From the NCBI GenBank assembly GCA_049644345.1, contig JBARRS010000176.1:1-13992 (forward strand): DNA of 13,992 nucleotides. The letters are read 5' to 3'. Both the position numbers and the translations under genes were made by a program. Of the stretch, positions 12,876-13,992 are shown piece after piece (position 1 is the first letter of the stretch; the number at the start of each line of letters is the position of its first letter). A model generated the notes under the pieces. That model was given only the letters and a program-made list of their open reading frames with translations. It made no database searches and was not told where the DNA came from. Origin of the DNA: JBARRS01 sp049644345 (GTDB lineage: Bacteria; Actinomycetota; Thermoleophilia; Gaiellales; Gaiellaceae).

Positions 12876-13205
12876 CTAGCTCACGTCTTGCGCCAGCTGG
12901 ATGCGGTTGCCATCGGGGTCGAAGACGTCCAGCAGCCGTATCTCTCCGCGGAGCTCGAGCACGGTGCCGACCTCGATGTCCTCGGCTCTCAGCCGGTCGG
13001 CCTCCGCTCTCACGTCCTCGACGTCGACCGTAGCGACGCCACCCTCCTCTTCCGGGTCGCCCTCGGCGAGCGCGATCTGCATCTCGCCGTGCTCGAGCTT
13101 CGCCCAGCGCGCAGCCTCGTCGAAGTAGACCTCCGTGAAGCCGAGCTTGTCGCGGTAGAACGCGCGGCCGGCCTCGAGGTCGCGGACGCGGTACCAAACG
13201 GTCAT
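12876..13205 (-). CDS. VOC superfamily (glyoxalase/bleomycin-resistance-like) protein
   Basis: A 109-residue protein, about one two-module VOC domain: VWYRVRDLEAGRAFYRDKLGF is the first beta-alpha unit, and DVFDPDGNRIQLAQ is the family's C-terminal signature. The superfamily includes glyoxalase I, methylmalonyl-CoA epimerase, dioxygenases and antibiotic-binding proteins. The usual N-terminal His ligand is replaced (VWYRV) and the terminal Glu of DPDGNxxE is a Gln here, so the standard metal site may be lost and the protein may be non-catalytic or use another chemistry. The ATG at 13205 overlaps the TGA of the E2 gene as ATGA, implying translational coupling. Confidence 0.9.
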   Translation of the reverse strand: MTVWYRVRDLEAGRAFYRDKLGFTEVYFDEAARWAKLEHGEMQIALAEGDPEEEGGVATVDVEDVRAEADRLRAEDIEVGTVLELRGEIRLLDVFDPDGNRIQLAQDVS

Positions 13206-13992
13206 AGCGCCAGGCCGGGTTGCTCCACGTAGCGCTTCAGGGTCCGGAGGAACTCGGCGCCGACGGCGCCGTCGACGGCGCGGTGGTCGAATGTCACGGT
13301 TAGCGTCATCGTCGGCTGTGCGACGAACCCGCCGTTCTTGACGACGACTCGATCCTCAGTCGCTCCGACGGCGAGGATCGCGACCTGCGGGGGGTTGAGC
13401 ACGGCGACGAACTGCTCGACGCCGTACATGCCGAGGTTCGAGATCGTGAACGTGCCGCCCTCGAGGTCCTGTTGCTTCAGCTTGCTCTCCCGCGCGCGAG
13501 AAACCACGTCTGCGCGGGCGGCGGCGATCTCTGCGACGGTCTTGCGCTCGGAGCCGCGGATGACCGGGACGACGAGCCCGTTCGGCGCGGCGACGGCAAT
13601 GCCGATGTCCGCGCTCGGGTACAGGCGCACCTCGTCTTCGACGAAGTGGGCGTTCACGTCGCGGTGGCGAATCAGCGCGGCCGCGGTGACGCGGGTGAGG
13701 ACGTCCGTGACGGTCGGGCGCTCGTCCGGGTGGAGCTCGCGGAGCGTCTCGATCAGGGCGTTCGCATTGGACATGTCCGCGCTGACCGTGAGCTGGTAGA
13801 CGGGCGCCTCCCAGGCCTGGGTCAGCCGGCGCGCGATCGTCTTACGCGTCTGCGAGAGCTTCCGGATCTCGACTTCGCCCGGCGACGGGGGCGGCGCGAC
13901 GGCCGGTGCGGGCGCCTCGGTCGCGGCCGCGCGCTCGACGTCCTCGGCGACGATCCGGCCTTCGGGGCCGGTTCCGGCGAGCGCTGCGAGGT
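13202..13992 (-). CDS. Dihydrolipoamide acyltransferase (E2) of a 2-oxoacid dehydrogenase complex (partial, N-terminus beyond window edge)
   Basis: The visible 262 residues begin inside the peripheral subunit-binding domain (GTGPEGRIVAEDVE), pass through an Ala/Pro linker and enter the catalytic domain (IRKLSQTRKTIARRLTQAW). The domain continues with ADIGIAVAAPNGLVVPVIRG, GTFTISNLGMYG and the catalytic VTFDHRAVDGAVGAEFL, whose His and Asp are intact. E2 forms the complex core and transfers acyl groups from lipoate to CoA. The lipoyl domain(s) lie off the window. Whether the complex acts on pyruvate or branched-chain substrates cannot be told from this part. The reading frame is open to the window edge, so internal methionines (for example at 13774) are not the start. 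The stop overlaps the VOC start. Confidence 0.97.
   Translation of the reverse strand, partial: LAALAGTGPEGRIVAEDVERAAATEAPAPAVAPPPSPGEVEIRKLSQTRKTIARRLTQAWEAPVYQLTVSADMSNANALIETLRELHPDERPTVTDVLTRVTAAALIRHRDVNAHFVEDEVRLYPSADIGIAVAAPNGLVVPVIRGSERKTVAEIAAARADVVSRARESKLKQQDLEGGTFTISNLGMYGVEQFVAVLNPPQVAILAVGATEDRVVVKNGGFVAQPTMTLTVTFDHRAVDGAVGAEFLRTLKRYVEQPGLAL

Noticed and set aside
12167..13033. 288-codon plus-strand open frame and others over the GNAT, VOC and E2 genes
   Set aside because: They have no recognisable domain and arginine-rich composition typical of GC-rich shadow frames. The minus-strand genes carry clear motifs.

Overview
The window is GC-rich, and its genes show a strong third-position G/C preference, GTG and TTG starts, and several starts that look leaderless. 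Together with a DUF4232 protein, a class III cyclase/ATPase/TPR regulator, a possible F420-type NADP oxidoreductase and zinc-finger ECF sigma factors, this points to an actinobacterium, probably of the Thermoleophilia (Gaiella/Solirubrobacter-like) type. The taxonomic call is inference; no rRNA gene is present. This is a chromosomal housekeeping and regulatory region. I saw no transposase, phage gene, tRNA or CRISPR array.

Layout. (1) 1-3820, minus: a giant adenylate cyclase-type regulator (double zinc ribbon, class III cyclase, AAA/NB-ARC-like ATPase, TPRs), followed 37 nt later by the start of a Rossmann NADP oxidoreductase cut by the window edge. (2) 3896-5269: a 68-aa hypothetical (minus) divergent from two plus-strand genes, a tandemly duplicated small protein with a basic tail and a YbaK-type tRNA-editing protein. 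(3) 5266-6510, minus: a small glycine-rich membrane protein and a protein with a C-terminal cyclic-nucleotide-binding domain whose phosphate-binding cassette is intact. (4) 6650-9150, minus: two tandem paralogous ECF sigma factors, each fused to a transmembrane helix and a long proline-rich tail. The downstream one also carries an internal anti-sigma zinc finger. (5) 9151-9537: a 213-nt intergenic region with G/C-rich inverted repeats and two abutting DnaA-box-like 9-mers, then a 57-aa hypothetical. (6) 9541-10947, minus: dihydrolipoamide dehydrogenase (E3). (7) 10973-12407: a DUF4232 protein divergent from a pair of exported proteins sharing an SGTGxAxAR motif. (8) 12404-13992, minus: the C-terminal part of a 2-oxoacid dehydrogenase acyltransferase (E2), a VOC protein coupled to it by an ATGA overlap, and a GNAT acetyltransferase.

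How the parts may work together. The cyclase (all six expected catalytic residues present) and the cyclic-nucleotide-binding protein 1.4 kb away are a plausible cAMP producer and receiver pair. E2 and E3 belong to the same 2-oxoacid dehydrogenase machinery and flank a block of exported and small-enzyme genes. The sigma pair looks like a membrane-tethered signalling unit in which sigma factor, anti-sigma element and outside sensor are one polypeptide. Three convergent gene pairs end within a few bases of each other or overlap at their stop codons.
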